DNA of 64,000 bases from Algoriphagus oliviformis (GTDB taxonomy: Bacteria; Bacteroidota; Bacteroidia; Cytophagales; Cyclobacteriaceae), in assembly GCF_017254915.1 (NCBI RefSeq), contig NZ_JAFKCT010000001.1, positions 372,001-436,000 of the forward strand, given 5' to 3'. This document shows, in pieces, positions 27,158-36,073 of this stretch. The notes beneath the pieces were generated by a model that was not told the origin of the DNA, made no database searches, and saw only the letters and a program-made list of their open reading frames with translations. How positions within the stretch are numbered: position 1 is the stretch's first letter; each line of letters opens with the position of its first letter. Both the position numbers and the translations under genes were made by a program.

Positions 27158-29131
27158 TCAGTCAGTTGGGGGATTTTCGCGGAAATAGTCTTCAAAGGAA
27201 AAGTAGCGATGGATGGTGTCTCCCTGAAAGCGGACAATATCGATCTTCATCTCCGGGCAATAGCCATAGCCCAAGTAGCCTATGGAAAAGGAAGAGCTGG
27301 GGTCGTTTGAAATACGCTTTTGGTCGATAAAGCCTTCGCAGAAATTGTAGTGGACTTCTTTGATTTCGTCTTTTCTGAGGAGCGGAAAGTCCAGCCACAT
27401 GGTGTAGTTCCGGTTGTTTCCCCCGGCGTTGGAAGGGCTGACGGAGGCTCTCACCTCGATCAGGCTGTCCAGGGGATAGGTCTTTTCCCGATGGATGATG
27501 GCCTGGATTTCTTCGTTGGTCAGGTTTTCGTATTTCTCCCCAGAGCTGCCCAGCACCTCATTCAGCAATTCGGTGGAGGTAGCATTGGCGCTCTCGGCAC
27601 TGATCGCCGCTTGCTGTGCCGCCAGGGCATTCCGCTGCGCGCGAAAAGCGATAAAAATGAACAGTCCCGCCAAAACCACGAAAACACCCACCGCTATTTT
27701 CAAAAACATGGACTTTTTGCTTTTGACCAGGTCATCGTATTTCTGCTTGGCTTCCCGCTGCTTCTCCGCCCGCAAAAACTCCCGGCTCCTTTCGATCCAG
27801 TCCCGCTCCTCTTCCGTCTGCTTGAATTTGTCCAAGTAGGGCTCGATGTACACCAGCTGCTTTTCGGAAAAATATTCCCGCGCTTCCTTCTTCACTCCGA
27901 TCTGGCTTTTGATCAGGCGCTTCACCTCCAGCAGGGCGGTTTCTTCCACGCTGCGCTTTTCGGCGATGGGCTTTGCCAGGGAGTCATGGGAGATCTCGTA
28001 GGTGCCGGTATTCTCGTTAAACCTCAGAAGGCGGCTGTTGGAAAAAGCATCCACCACGTCCTCCACCATGCTGGGATCCAGATTTGGCAGGCGATCCAGC
28101 AATTCCTTTTTGGTAATCGGGTCTTTGGTACCCTCCAGGGTGGCAAAGGGCGAGAGGATTTTCCAAGTGAGCTCTGGGTGGAGCTGGGGATGTTGCTGCT
28201 TCAAGCCGCTGGAAATCTCAGCCACCTGCTCTTCCAAAAAGTTGCTCAGAATGTCGCCGATCTGGCCCATTTCCCGCACCTTTTCCAAGGAAAACTCCGC
28301 CGCCGCTTCCCGACTCCGGTCTCCGGTGATGTTCAGGTAGAGCTTGTCCAAAAAGACCTGCAAAAAAGGCAACTGGATGGTCAGGGACTTTTTGTCCCCT
28401 TTGATTTTTTGGAAAATAGCCTCCGCGACGGCATCCTCTTCTCCCGCTTTGATGCTGACATTGGAGTCTTCATGGGCTGCGACGCCAGTGACGACATCTT
28501 TCACCTTGGCCAGGTTCATCGGCTCCACGCGCAGCTTTTTCCGAAGGAGCTGGGGAATAGCCCGCTCAAACTCAAACAAATGGCCGAGGTATTCCTCCCG
28601 GATCGAAAGAAGGACTTTCACCGGCAAACCTGACTGCAAAATCCCCTTCAGCGTCTCGATGAATTCCTGTTGCTCAGCGGCCGTGCCAAGGATGAAAAGC
28701 TCCTCAAACTGGTCAAAAATCAAATAGACCGGTCGGAAAGACTTGCGGTACACCGCCTTGATGGACTTGGCGATGGACGTCAGTGCGACAGAGGGCGCGC
28801 TCGGCTCCTCCTCCCATTCATCCAGCCACTTGGACTCGACGGCATCGGGATCGACTTTGCCGCCTGCCTGCTCCAGTGCCGCCTCGAGGGATCTGTTGAT
28901 GTCGCTCCCCCGCCTGACCATGAGCGCCAGCCAATCATGGGGCTGAAACTCGCCCGCCAAGCCACAGTTGATCAGGCTGGTCTTGCCCGTACCCGACGCG
29001 CCGTACACCAACACCACCGAAGACTGGAACACCATCTCATACAAGCTGCGTATCTCCTCGTCTCTCCCGAAAAACACCTTCCTGTCCTTGCGCTCGTACG
29101 AGTCCAAAAATTTGAAGGGATACGTTTTCAT
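27158..29131 (-). CDS. nSTAND-type ATPase with membrane helix (putative conflict-system sensor)
   Basis: 657 residues. It opens with FLDSYERKDRKVFFGRDEEI, typical of the start of novel-STAND NTPases, then Walker A GASGTGKTS and Walker B LIFDQFEELF, the nSTAND signature. A helical region to residue ~460 is followed by one membrane helix (IAVGVFVVLAGLFIFIAF) and a C-terminal domain of ~110 residues with beta strands (SLIEVRASVSPSN, YTMWLDFPLLRKDEIKEVHYNF, FSIGYLGYG). That last domain resembles the prokaryotic YEATS type, which is a guess. STAND ATPases act as ligand-triggered switches in bacterial immunity and death programmes. The gene follows a DUF4062 gene after 30 bases, so the two form a module. 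Confidence 0.82.
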   Translation of the reverse strand: MKTYPFKFLDSYERKDRKVFFGRDEEIRSLYEMVFQSSVVLVYGASGTGKTSLINCGLAGEFQPHDWLALMVRRGSDINRSLEAALEQAGGKVDPDAVESKWLDEWEEEPSAPSVALTSIAKSIKAVYRKSFRPVYLIFDQFEELFILGTAAEQQEFIETLKGILQSGLPVKVLLSIREEYLGHLFEFERAIPQLLRKKLRVEPMNLAKVKDVVTGVAAHEDSNVSIKAGEEDAVAEAIFQKIKGDKKSLTIQLPFLQVFLDKLYLNITGDRSREAAAEFSLEKVREMGQIGDILSNFLEEQVAEISSGLKQQHPQLHPELTWKILSPFATLEGTKDPITKKELLDRLPNLDPSMVEDVVDAFSNSRLLRFNENTGTYEISHDSLAKPIAEKRSVEETALLEVKRLIKSQIGVKKEAREYFSEKQLVYIEPYLDKFKQTEEERDWIERSREFLRAEKQREAKQKYDDLVKSKKSMFLKIAVGVFVVLAGLFIFIAFRAQRNALAAQQAAISAESANATSTELLNEVLGSSGEKYENLTNEEIQAIIHREKTYPLDSLIEVRASVSPSNAGGNNRNYTMWLDFPLLRKDEIKEVHYNFCEGFIDQKRISNDPSSSFSIGYLGYGYCPEMKIDIVRFQGDTIHRYFSFEDYFRENPPTD

Positions 29132-29161
29132 AGGGTTGGTCTTTATCGGATGGTCGATACT

Positions 29162-30868
29162 TTAAAAGGAATCGTCGTCAACTTCCTCCTCTACTCCCGT
29201 GAGCGCTCTTTTCGCTTCGAAAAACAAGCTATAGACCTTGTCGAAGTTCATGTCCCGCCGATTTTCCCTTTTGGAAAGCCAGGCATTCAGGGAGTTTAGG
29301 TTGGCCTCGTCCGGTTTCGGATTGTTTGATTTTCGGATAGACTCCAGACTGTTGTCTTCGATGAAGCTGAAGTTCAAATCGAGGTTGCCGAAGGTATTGC
29401 AATGGGAATAAAAGCAGATTTTGGAGCCTCCAGAGAGGGCGAGGCCATTGAAGTCGATGATAAAAGGGTCCAGGTTGATGTTGTCCCGATAGTTGTCCTT
29501 GAACAAGATCACCGCATGGGATATCACGGGCGAAGACTCCCTCCGGACTTTGTTTTGGCTGCCGTTTTTGGCCTGGCTCTCGCCTACCAGCAGGGTGTAA
29601 TTGTGCAGGTAGAGGCCTTGCTGATCGTTTCGCTGTTGGTTGAAATCTATCTCGTTGATGGAAATCATCCGATACTCCGCCAAAAATGCCAGCTCCTCCA
29701 AGACGGTCGCCAGGTTGGTCTCCGCCTCCAGGCAATCTGCCGGGCCGTAGCTTCGGCTCTCCAGAAGCTGGGGAATTTCGGCGAGCTTTGCGCAGGCGCC
29801 GAAGAGCTGACTCCCTTCGCTGAGCTTTGGCAAAAGGGCCAGAGATTCGGAAAGAAGTATATCCAGCTTTTTGCCGGAGAAAATGTCCAGGAGCAGCCGG
29901 AGCAAATCCAAAAAGCCAAGCAGATCCTCTTCGGCGGCGTTTCTGAAAAACTTGGTCAATCCCTCCGACTGTGCCCGAGAGAAGTCGATTTTGCTGAGCA
30001 CCTGATGATCCCAGAGCTTGGACAGCAGCGCATAGCAGAGCAGCTGAATGCTTCTTTTTGCCGTGATATGGCAGTTTTCGAGGTAGCGCTCCATCTTGCT
30101 TCTGGAGAAATCCTCTTCCCCGATGGACATCAGCTTGCGGATCTGCACGCCCACCACACCCACGTAGGCGTTGATGATGATCTGTTTGGCCGTGCGGACC
30201 AGGGTATCATTTTCTGCCCAGTCGCCATTGTATGCCAAAAAATCCTCCGCCTTGCGATGGTGGGGACGTATGGCCAGCAGTAGCCGGGAAGTCAGCAGCT
30301 CGTTGAAGTGGTTGGCGGGAGGAGCTGTAGCCTCTCCTCCGTTGTCTGCCGGCTTGGTATCCAGCGTGCCGGCAGTCGCCTCGGCCTCAAAGCTTGGCAA
30401 AAGCAAGTCCAGCTGGCTCCGATATTTGTTGATGAGATTGTCGATGTTGGAATACTCCGTATGGAAATGGCCCAAATCGCCGATCTTTTTCTTAAACGCC
30501 AGCAGGGTATTGATCTCCTCGGTGATGGCGCCGGTGTTGATCTGGGCATTCTTGAAGTATGTCCAGATGCGTGGTTTGCCCTGGTCCTTGAAAATCTCGT
30601 AGGCGGTATCAAACTCCTCGGCGGTGTACTTTCCGACTTTGGTAAAAAACAGGCAAAGGACGATGTCACAGCTTCTGATCGCCGCATTGTATTCGCTTTG
30701 CAGTCGGGTGTCCGAGATCGCATCCAAGAAATACTCCCATTGCACCAGCTCGAGATACAGCCCTTTTTTGTGCAACCGGTCGTTTTCTGTGCTGATAAAC
30801 AGCCTAAACTGATCCCTATCCTCTTTCAGCTCTGAAGAAGAAGCAATAAAAATCCGGATCGTTTTCAT
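29162..30868 (-). CDS. DUF4062 (TIR-like) protein, putative effector/partner of the nSTAND ATPase
   Basis: 568 residues from the ATG at 30868, where the conserved N-terminus MKTIRIFIASSSELKEDRDQ begins; the eight residues upstream look spurious. Residues 1-~150 are a DUF4062 domain, related to the TIR/SEFIR-type flavodoxin fold (IFIASS start, WEYFLDAISDTRLQSEYNAAI, CDIVLCLFFTKVGKYTAEEFDTAY). The middle (~190-420) is helical with no named domain and the end is acidic (EEEVDDDSF). It is the first gene of the two-gene minus-strand unit with the nSTAND ATPase. Known families with DUF4062 next to STAND or WD40 proteins are suspected immune or signalling effectors; the enzymatic activity here is unknown. 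Confidence 0.8.
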   Translation of the reverse strand: MKTIRIFIASSSELKEDRDQFRLFISTENDRLHKKGLYLELVQWEYFLDAISDTRLQSEYNAAIRSCDIVLCLFFTKVGKYTAEEFDTAYEIFKDQGKPRIWTYFKNAQINTGAITEEINTLLAFKKKIGDLGHFHTEYSNIDNLINKYRSQLDLLLPSFEAEATAGTLDTKPADNGGEATAPPANHFNELLTSRLLLAIRPHHRKAEDFLAYNGDWAENDTLVRTAKQIIINAYVGVVGVQIRKLMSIGEEDFSRSKMERYLENCHITAKRSIQLLCYALLSKLWDHQVLSKIDFSRAQSEGLTKFFRNAAEEDLLGFLDLLRLLLDIFSGKKLDILLSESLALLPKLSEGSQLFGACAKLAEIPQLLESRSYGPADCLEAETNLATVLEELAFLAEYRMISINEIDFNQQRNDQQGLYLHNYTLLVGESQAKNGSQNKVRRESSPVISHAVILFKDNYRDNINLDPFIIDFNGLALSGGSKICFYSHCNTFGNLDLNFSFIEDNSLESIRKSNNPKPDEANLNSLNAWLSKRENRRDMNFDKVYSLFFEAKRALTGVEEEVDDDSF

Positions 30869-31144
30869 AGGCAAACAGGGAGTACAGGTCAATCGGACGA
30901 TTCCACCCCTCTTGCCAACACCCCCGGATACACATGGAATCCGTCCCAGCCAATCTTAGACACATCTACTTTAGAAGTTATTGATTCTTCGCCTATTAAA
31001 AAAACAAAGGCGAACATTAGTCCCGCCGAGCCAGGCGCGAGGCGACAGGGCGCCGCTTCTGGAAATAGAGGCCCATTTGGCCAATCTATTGGGAAAGATT
31101 GCATTTCTTTAGGCTGTCTTTTTTTGGAAGCAAACGATCCCCGC

Positions 31145-32167
31145 ATGAAAATCAATTTCCTAGCCCCACTCCTAGCCCTGTCTTTTGCCTGCAGCTCTCC
31201 CAAGACCGAGAGCTCGCAAGATGCCCCACTCTCTGGCAACCCCATCTTTGAAGGCTGGTATGCCGATCCGGAGGGGATAGTCTTCGGGGATGAATATTGG
31301 GTCTATCCGACCTTTTCGGCTGCATTTGAAGAGCAGATGCACTTTGATGCCTTTTCCTCCAAAGACTTGGTGACTTGGCAAAAGCACGAGCGCATCCTGG
31401 ACTCATCAGCGGTCAAGTGGGCGAGACAGGCCATGTGGGCTCCGGCCGCCATCGAAAAAGACGGCAAATACTACCTCTTTTTCGCAGCCAACGATCCGCT
31501 CACGCCAGAGCGTCCCGGTTACGATCCGGACAACGACATCAACCATTTTGGCGGTATTGGCGTGGCTGTGGCGGATAGCCCGGGAGGGCCTTTCAAGGAC
31601 TACCTCGGCAAACCCCTGCTTTCGGATTTCCACAACGGCGCCCAGCCTATCGACCAGTTTGTGTTTAGGGATACAGACGGCACGCACTACTTCTTCTATG
31701 GAGGCTGGAGCCATTGCAACATCGGCAAGCTGAATGCCGATTTCACGGGTTTCGAGCCTTGGGAAGATGGCCAGCTTTTCCACGAAATCACTCCAGAAGG
31801 CTATGTAGAGGGACCTTTTATGTTTTTGAGAAACGGCACCTACTACCTCATGTGGTCAGAGGGTGGCTGGACCAATGACAGCTACAAAGTCGCCTATGCC
31901 ATGGCCGAAAAAGCTACAGGCCCCTACCGCCGCATCGGCACCATCCTGGAGGCCGACACCACCATCGCCACCGGAGCTGGCCACAACTCGGTGATCCAAA
32001 AACCCGGCACCGACGAATGGTACATGGTCTATCACCGTCGCCCGATTCCAAACGAAGGACGCGACCACCGGGTGACCTGCATCGACGTGATGGAGTTCAA
32101 TGAAGACGGGACCATCAAGCCTGTCCAGATGACCTTTGAGGGCGTGGCGGCAAATCCAGTGAAGTAA
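31145..32167 (+). CDS. Glycoside hydrolase family 43 lipoprotein
   Basis: 340 residues from the ATG at 31145, which opens a lipoprotein-type signal (LLALSFAC, C16). The five-bladed GH43 propeller shows FEGWYADPEG (general-base Asp), MWAPAAIEKDGKYYLFF, IDQFVFRDTDGTHYFFYGGW (pKa-modulating Asp) and EGPFMFLRNGTYYLMWSEGGW (acid Glu). Later AGHNSVIQKPGTDEWYMVYH completes the fold. Enzymes of this family release arabinose, xylose or galactose from plant or algal polysaccharides; which one is not predictable here. It is a stand-alone gene, not in the SusCD locus, and divergent from the DUF4062 gene. Confidence 0.9.
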   Translation: MKINFLAPLLALSFACSSPKTESSQDAPLSGNPIFEGWYADPEGIVFGDEYWVYPTFSAAFEEQMHFDAFSSKDLVTWQKHERILDSSAVKWARQAMWAPAAIEKDGKYYLFFAANDPLTPERPGYDPDNDINHFGGIGVAVADSPGGPFKDYLGKPLLSDFHNGAQPIDQFVFRDTDGTHYFFYGGWSHCNIGKLNADFTGFEPWEDGQLFHEITPEGYVEGPFMFLRNGTYYLMWSEGGWTNDSYKVAYAMAEKATGPYRRIGTILEADTTIATGAGHNSVIQKPGTDEWYMVYHRRPIPNEGRDHRVTCIDVMEFNEDGTIKPVQMTFEGVAANPVK

Positions 32168-32260
32168 GAAGTCGGGAAGTTGGAAGTAGGAAGTAGGAAG
32201 CTCGGGGGAAAGTACAGGAGATTAGGCTAGTGGTAAGTAGTAAGCCGTCTTGTGCAAGTT
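32168..32260. repeat. Decayed dispersed intergenic repeat
   Basis: Low-complexity tandem units of the GGAAGTAGGAAGT type just after the GH43 stop. A related block in the opposite orientation lies at about 48530-48560; both contain GTCGGGAAGT followed by GGA-rich units. This looks like remains of a family of non-coding repeats scattered in this genome. Confidence 0.5.
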
Positions 32261-32314
32261 CAGAGGTAGGAAAGTAAAATAAGATTTCTGCTATTTTACT
32301 TTTTGCTCAAAAAA

Positions 32315-32355
32315 TAAAACAACAGGAAACCACGGGGCTTACCTGTTGTCTTTTT
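32315..32355 (-). terminator. Rho-independent terminator
   Basis: ACAACAGG (32319-32326) pairs with CCTGTTGT (32342-32349). On the minus strand it is followed by a T-rich run (TTTATTTTTT), fitting an end for the small lipoprotein gene. The + strand side also has CTTTTT, so it may end the GH43 transcript too. Confidence 0.75.
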
Positions 32356-32362
32356 GACCAAG

Positions 32363-32851
32363 TCAATCCACCATTTCGTAGATCTGCTCGCCCATACACA
32401 TGGCGGCATAGCCGATCATGTCATTGCATTCGAGCAGAATCCCTATCCTATCGCCACCGTCGAGCTGCCGCAACGTGCCTTTTGACTCCAGGGGCTCGAT
32501 AGCATAGTCCTCCAGCAGCTCCAGGCTCGCGACATATCCCTCCGGATAGTCCCCATAGTTCACGCCGGCCATCTGCCCGTCGCTTATGGTGAACTCCTCC
32601 CCGCGAAGCGAGTAGGTGCCTTTGGAATAGAAATTATACCCGAGCAGCTGTCCTTCCTCTCTAATCAGACCAATCCGCTCAAATGTCCCATCCCCTTTGA
32701 AAATGTACTGACTCACATAGGAAATTCCAGTCTCGGCATTGGTTCCGGTATTTTCATAGGTTCCGTTCAGATAGCTTTGGGGAGATTCATCCTCTCTGCA
32801 GGAAGTGATCAAAAAAATGGCAAAAACTAGGAAGCAGCACACACGATTCAT
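32363..32851 (-). CDS. Small lipoprotein, unknown function
   Basis: 162 residues from the ATG at 32851; the longer upstream frame is basic, Arg/Ser-rich and unlikely to be translated. The start gives a lipoprotein signal (FLVFAIFLITSC, C18). The mature part is beta-rich (YENTGTNAETGISYVSQYIFKGDGTFERIG, FYSKGTYSLRGEEFTISDG), like lipocalin-type or DUF-type stress lipoproteins of Bacteroidota, but no named family is assigned. The C-terminus has two cysteines (LLECNDMIGYAAMCMG) that could form a disulfide. Single-gene unit. Confidence 0.65.
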   Translation of the reverse strand: MNRVCCFLVFAIFLITSCREDESPQSYLNGTYENTGTNAETGISYVSQYIFKGDGTFERIGLIREEGQLLGYNFYSKGTYSLRGEEFTISDGQMAGVNYGDYPEGYVASLELLEDYAIEPLESKGTLRQLDGGDRIGILLECNDMIGYAAMCMGEQIYEMVD

Positions 32852-32989
32852 AAGAACAGGTTTTTGGTCAAAAGATATTATCGAAACGGGAAAGCGCTGC
32901 CATGCGCTACAAAGAAAAAACCTCTCCCGCCCCGATCGGTGTCTCCACCGACTGGAACGGCTACTGCGGCTCTTGAAGCCTGTCTTTTT

Positions 32990-33095
32990 TATCGCAAAGA
33001 GCGCGGACAGAAAAGTTCTCCTATTTAGCAATACTAATTCTCTCGCAAAGGCGCGAAGCTAATCTCCCAGCCCTCCGAGCCTCTGCGGTGCAAAA
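32990..33095. repeat. Degenerate repeat-like intergenic sequence
   Basis: Contains CGCAAAGGCGCGAAG and CTCCGAGCCTCTGCGG motifs of a kind that recurs between genes in Bacteroidota genomes. No gene is visible between the small lipoprotein start and the end of queG. Confidence 0.3.
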
Positions 33096-33111
33096 GAAAA
33101 AGCGAAGCGTC

Positions 33112-34044
33112 CTACCTTTCAAGAAAATCCACATTTCGCTTTAGTCCGGCATATTTTGCCCGCTTCACGGCGGACTTGGCAAAGACCCGCTTGAAGGTTT
33201 CTTCGGTCATTTCTACCCATTCGTTCTGTGAAAAGTCCAGCAGTTCGGGATCGGGCTGGAATCGAGGCTCTTGGTGTGGTCGGGAAAAACGATTCCAAGG
33301 ACACACGTCCTGACAGATGTCACAGCCAAAGGCCCAGTTTTCCATTTTCCCCTTGAACTCCTCGGGGATGGCATCCTTCAGCTCGATGGTCAGGTAGGAG
33401 ATGCAGCGTGAGCCGTCCACTGTACCGGGATTTACGATGGCATCGGTCGGGCAGGCGTCGATACAGGCCGTGCAGGTGCCGCAGTAGTCCTTGGCCAGGG
33501 GGGTATCGGGCGTAGCTTCCAGATCGATGATCAGCTCCGCGAGAAAGAAAAAGCTGCCCATTTCCCGGTTAAGCAGCAAGCTGTTTTTTCCCAGCCAACC
33601 CAAACCTGCTTTCTGGGCCCACTGCCGCTCCATGACCGGCGCGGAGTCGACGAAGGAGCGCCCATTGATCTCCCCGATTTCCTCTCGGAGATTTTCGAGA
33701 AATTCGGTCAATTTCTCCCGGATCACGAGATGATAGTCCTCGCCGTAGGCATACTTGGCCAGCTTGATGTCGGATTTTCCTTCGGAAAGCTTGTGGCCTG
33801 GATAGTAATTGTATATCAGGGAGACGACGGTCTTGGCGCCTTCGACAAGCAGGGTGGGGTCGAGTCGCTTGTCAAAGTGGTTGGCGAGGTAGCCCATCTT
33901 GCCCTGGTAGTTTTGGCTGAGCCAATTTTCCAAACGGGGGGCCTCTGACTCCAAAAATTCCGCCTTAGCGATCCCGCAAAAGTCAAACCCCAGCCGCTTG
34001 GCGGTGGACTTGAGAATAGCGGCGTGTTTTTCGGCAGAGCTCAC
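33112..34044 (-). CDS. queG: Epoxyqueuosine reductase
   Basis: 310 residues with a GTG start at 34044; there is no ATG near the conserved N-terminus ([15 protein letters not shown]). QueG reduces epoxyqueuosine to queuosine in the anticodon of GUN tRNAs, using cobalamin and two [4Fe-4S] clusters. Visible are the catalytic-region YAYGEDYH, the substrate/cobalamin segment [21 protein letters not shown], the cluster motif [12 protein letters not shown] and the second set [11 protein letters not shown]. It lacks the C-terminal HEAT extension present in some orthologues, matching the short form. Encoded alone; other queuosine genes are not in the window. Confidence 0.95.
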   Translation of the reverse strand: MSSAEKHAAILKSTAKRLGFDFCGIAKAEFLESEAPRLENWLSQNYQGKMGYLANHFDKRLDPTLLVEGAKTVVSLIYNYYPGHKLSEGKSDIKLAKYAYGEDYHLVIREKLTEFLENLREEIGEINGRSFVDSAPVMERQWAQKAGLGWLGKNSLLLNREMGSFFFLAELIIDLEATPDTPLAKDYCGTCTACIDACPTDAIVNPGTVDGSRCISYLTIELKDAIPEEFKGKMENWAFGCDICQDVCPWNRFSRPHQEPRFQPDPELLDFSQNEWVEMTEETFKRVFAKSAVKRAKYAGLKRNVDFLER

Positions 34045-34189
34045 GGGACAAAGATAGAGGACTTGGCTTCTCTGTCAATTGAAAGAAAATCGGAGGAAAA
34101 GTAATGCCTAAGTTTGTGTTTTTATTCCGAAATCATTAGACTCAAAAAATTATCAACCACACTTACCTAATATTTTATGAAAAACAATT

Positions 34190-35470
34190 TTGCCCCCCCC
34201 TAATTACAATTTTCTGAAATGGAAAAAAGGGGGGAATCTTCTTGGAATATTTTTTTTCGCATTATTGTCGATATCCTGTACGGAAGAACAGAATCTTCCT
34301 GGGATCAGCCAGATAGCAACTCTTCAATCGTATTTTGGAAAAGAGTTAGCTAATAAGACGACTTTTGAAAATATACCCATAGAATTAGATTGGGATCGAG
34401 CGTACTCAGGAGAACACTTTATAGAAGTGCCCCTGGTAACTCCTATTGTCGCGTTTAAATTACAATCATTAAGTTTTGAATCAAGACTTATTATTCCAAG
34501 AGAATCTCCAGAGAAATATACTTTTGTAAGTTTGGAGGCGAACTTTGATTTGCAAAGTGTTGGTTTTAAAGAGATTATGTCGGAAAACGGTAGAAACAGA
34601 ATTATCGCTTGGATAGAGTTGGACAAAGAATACAATAGCCTTGGCTTTCACAAATTCAATACCTATGGAAACCAGAACATGAAAATGGACGAAGGGAATT
34701 GTACAACAATGTACTATTATGAAAGAACTTGTTACTACAATGGCTCGAGCCTAGTAGGGTGTACTGCATGGGAGTTAATGGATTCATATGAAGTCTGTAA
34801 CGGAGGAGGAGGTGGTGGTGGTAGCAGCTATCATACAAACTACGTGAATAACCAAGCGCTAAATGAAATCGCCACCTTTTTGGACTTAACAAATGCAGAA
34901 AAGGAGATTTTGGTAAATGTTTTTGCTCAATTCAGGCAAGATTGTACGAACGAGCAAATGTACAACTATTTCAAATCTAACAACATTAAATTTGGTTTTA
35001 GCTCAAATGTTTCCTCAACGAATCCAGGAGGATACAATCCATTGACAGGTGTTATCACGTTCGATGGAATTGACAATATAACCACGCAAGTTCTTCAAGA
35101 AGAACTATTTCATGGATATCAGGACAAATCAAACAATAATAAGCTAAATTCAATACTGAATGATAATAACTACGGAAGGTCAAATATCGAATTTGAATCC
35201 AAGTTTTATAGAGACATTCTATATGTGAAAAGCGATCAAGGATGTTGTCTTACAATACAAGGTGCTGAGGGGAACGCCTACTATTACTGGCTACTGGAAA
35301 TAACAAATGATGGAACTAGTTTTCCTGTTTCAATCTCTCAAATTAGAAATCAATATTATTACTACCTTGAAATTTTTAAGAGCGAATTTCCTTTGTACAA
35401 TTATCCTACCGACCCTCAGTTAGATCCGATAAATGCATTTAATTTGTTCCACAATTCAAGCTGCAATTGA
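34190..35470 (+). CDS. Exported lipoprotein with Gly linker and EELFHGYQ motif; start out of frame across a C8 tract
   Basis: About 426 codons, first gene of the AT-rich island. The best start (ATG at 34177, MKNNFA) is one base out of frame because of a run of eight C (34193-34200). With seven C the frame gives a full lipoprotein signal (MKNNFAPPN... GIFFFALLSISC). As read, only a TTG at 34190 is available. The mature protein has a beta-rich N-terminal half with cysteines, a Gly run (NGGGGGGGSS, near residue 205), and a C-terminal domain with VLQEELFHGYQ and a downstream NIEFESKF. These could be metallopeptidase-type ligands, though a full HExxH is absent. The function is unknown and the codon use is unlike that of neighbours. 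Either phase variation or a sequencing error explains the start. Confidence 0.7.
   Translation: MPPPNYNFLKWKKGGNLLGIFFFALLSISCTEEQNLPGISQIATLQSYFGKELANKTTFENIPIELDWDRAYSGEHFIEVPLVTPIVAFKLQSLSFESRLIIPRESPEKYTFVSLEANFDLQSVGFKEIMSENGRNRIIAWIELDKEYNSLGFHKFNTYGNQNMKMDEGNCTTMYYYERTCYYNGSSLVGCTAWELMDSYEVCNGGGGGGGSSYHTNYVNNQALNEIATFLDLTNAEKEILVNVFAQFRQDCTNEQMYNYFKSNNIKFGFSSNVSSTNPGGYNPLTGVITFDGIDNITTQVLQEELFHGYQDKSNNNKLNSILNDNNYGRSNIEFESKFYRDILYVKSDQGCCLTIQGAEGNAYYYWLLEITNDGTSFPVSISQIRNQYYYYLEIFKSEFPLYNYPTDPQLDPINAFNLFHNSSCN
34193..34200 (+). repeat. Homopolymer C8 tract at the 5' end of a lipoprotein gene
   Basis: Eight consecutive C in an otherwise AT-rich context, five codons into the best reading frame (ATG at 34177). 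The frame terminates at TAA right after the tract; loss of one C (or gain of two) would open the complete lipoprotein frame. A second run, A6G6, follows about 20 bases later. Confidence 0.85.
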
Positions 35471-35471
35471 C

Positions 35472-35933
35472 ATGACTATTTCAAACTACATATTTTTGTT
35501 TCTAGCTTTTTCGATTTCTCAAGAGCAGGAATATATTATAAGTAAAGATCCAGATTTTGATCGTCTTTATAAGACTCATAGACGATCCAATATTGAGTTA
35601 ACGAATTCAAACACTGTATTCATAGATGAACTATGCGGCAGTGAAATGAACAGAAATTTCAAGTTTGAAGAAAATTTTTCTCACCTTTTTTCGGATCAAG
35701 AAATTGCATTGATGACTGAATATCGAGTTAATATAAATATTGTTATCAATAGCTTAGGAGGCGTTGAACAAATTGATTTTACTACAACCCAAAATCCATG
35801 TAAGATACTATCTCTTATAGGAAAAATCGATAGTATATATTCGGAACAAGGTAAGGTATCTACGAAGTTTTGTTCGGTTCCAGAGGGAAAGTTTGCACAA
35901 CTCCACTTTATGCTAAGAACCAGACGAGAGTAA
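35472..35933 (+). CDS. Small exported protein of the AT-rich island
   Basis: 153 residues from the ATG at 35472, one base after the stop of the upstream lipoprotein gene, so the two are co-translated. The N-terminus is hydrophobic (YIFLFLAFSISQEQ) and looks like a signal peptide. The rest has no recognised domain; VNINIVINSLGGVEQIDF and LCGSEMNRNFKFEENF are its clearest strands. AT-rich codons match the neighbour. It may be a partner or protective protein for the upstream lipoprotein, based only on position. Confidence 0.65.
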   Translation: MTISNYIFLFLAFSISQEQEYIISKDPDFDRLYKTHRRSNIELTNSNTVFIDELCGSEMNRNFKFEENFSHLFSDQEIALMTEYRVNINIVINSLGGVEQIDFTTTQNPCKILSLIGKIDSIYSEQGKVSTKFCSVPEGKFAQLHFMLRTRRE

Positions 35934-36030
35934 AGTAAGGCTTTTCAGTTTGCTTCTATGAAAGATTACAAGCTTTTGGTCGATGCTTGGTTTCTGCGAT
36001 CGGGAGAAGGCTGGAAGCTTGAAAAGCTAA

Positions 36031-36047
36031 GTTTTGTTGAGACTTGA
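36031..36047 (+). repeat. Direct repeat copy 1 (GTTTTRTTGAGACTTGA)
   Basis: A 17-base unit, GTTTTGTTGAGACTTGA, recurs with one mismatch at 37224-37240. Both copies lie in gaps of the AT-rich island and are preceded by TTTCTGC (35991 and 37199). The repeats bracket the genes at 36074 and 36662 and may mark insertion or duplication boundaries. Confidence 0.6.
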
Positions 36048-36073
36048 TTTTGGTGGTTGGACTTTAAGGATTT

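Noticed and set aside
27320-28633. 437-codon + strand frame opposite the nSTAND ATPase gene
   Set aside because: Antisense shadow; the minus strand encodes intact Walker motifs and the conserved nSTAND order.
34177-34203. Nine-codon peptide ending at the C8 tract as an upstream leader peptide
   Set aside because: Possible in principle, but the downstream frame has a perfect signal peptide that joins it after a one-base change, so a slipped start is simpler.
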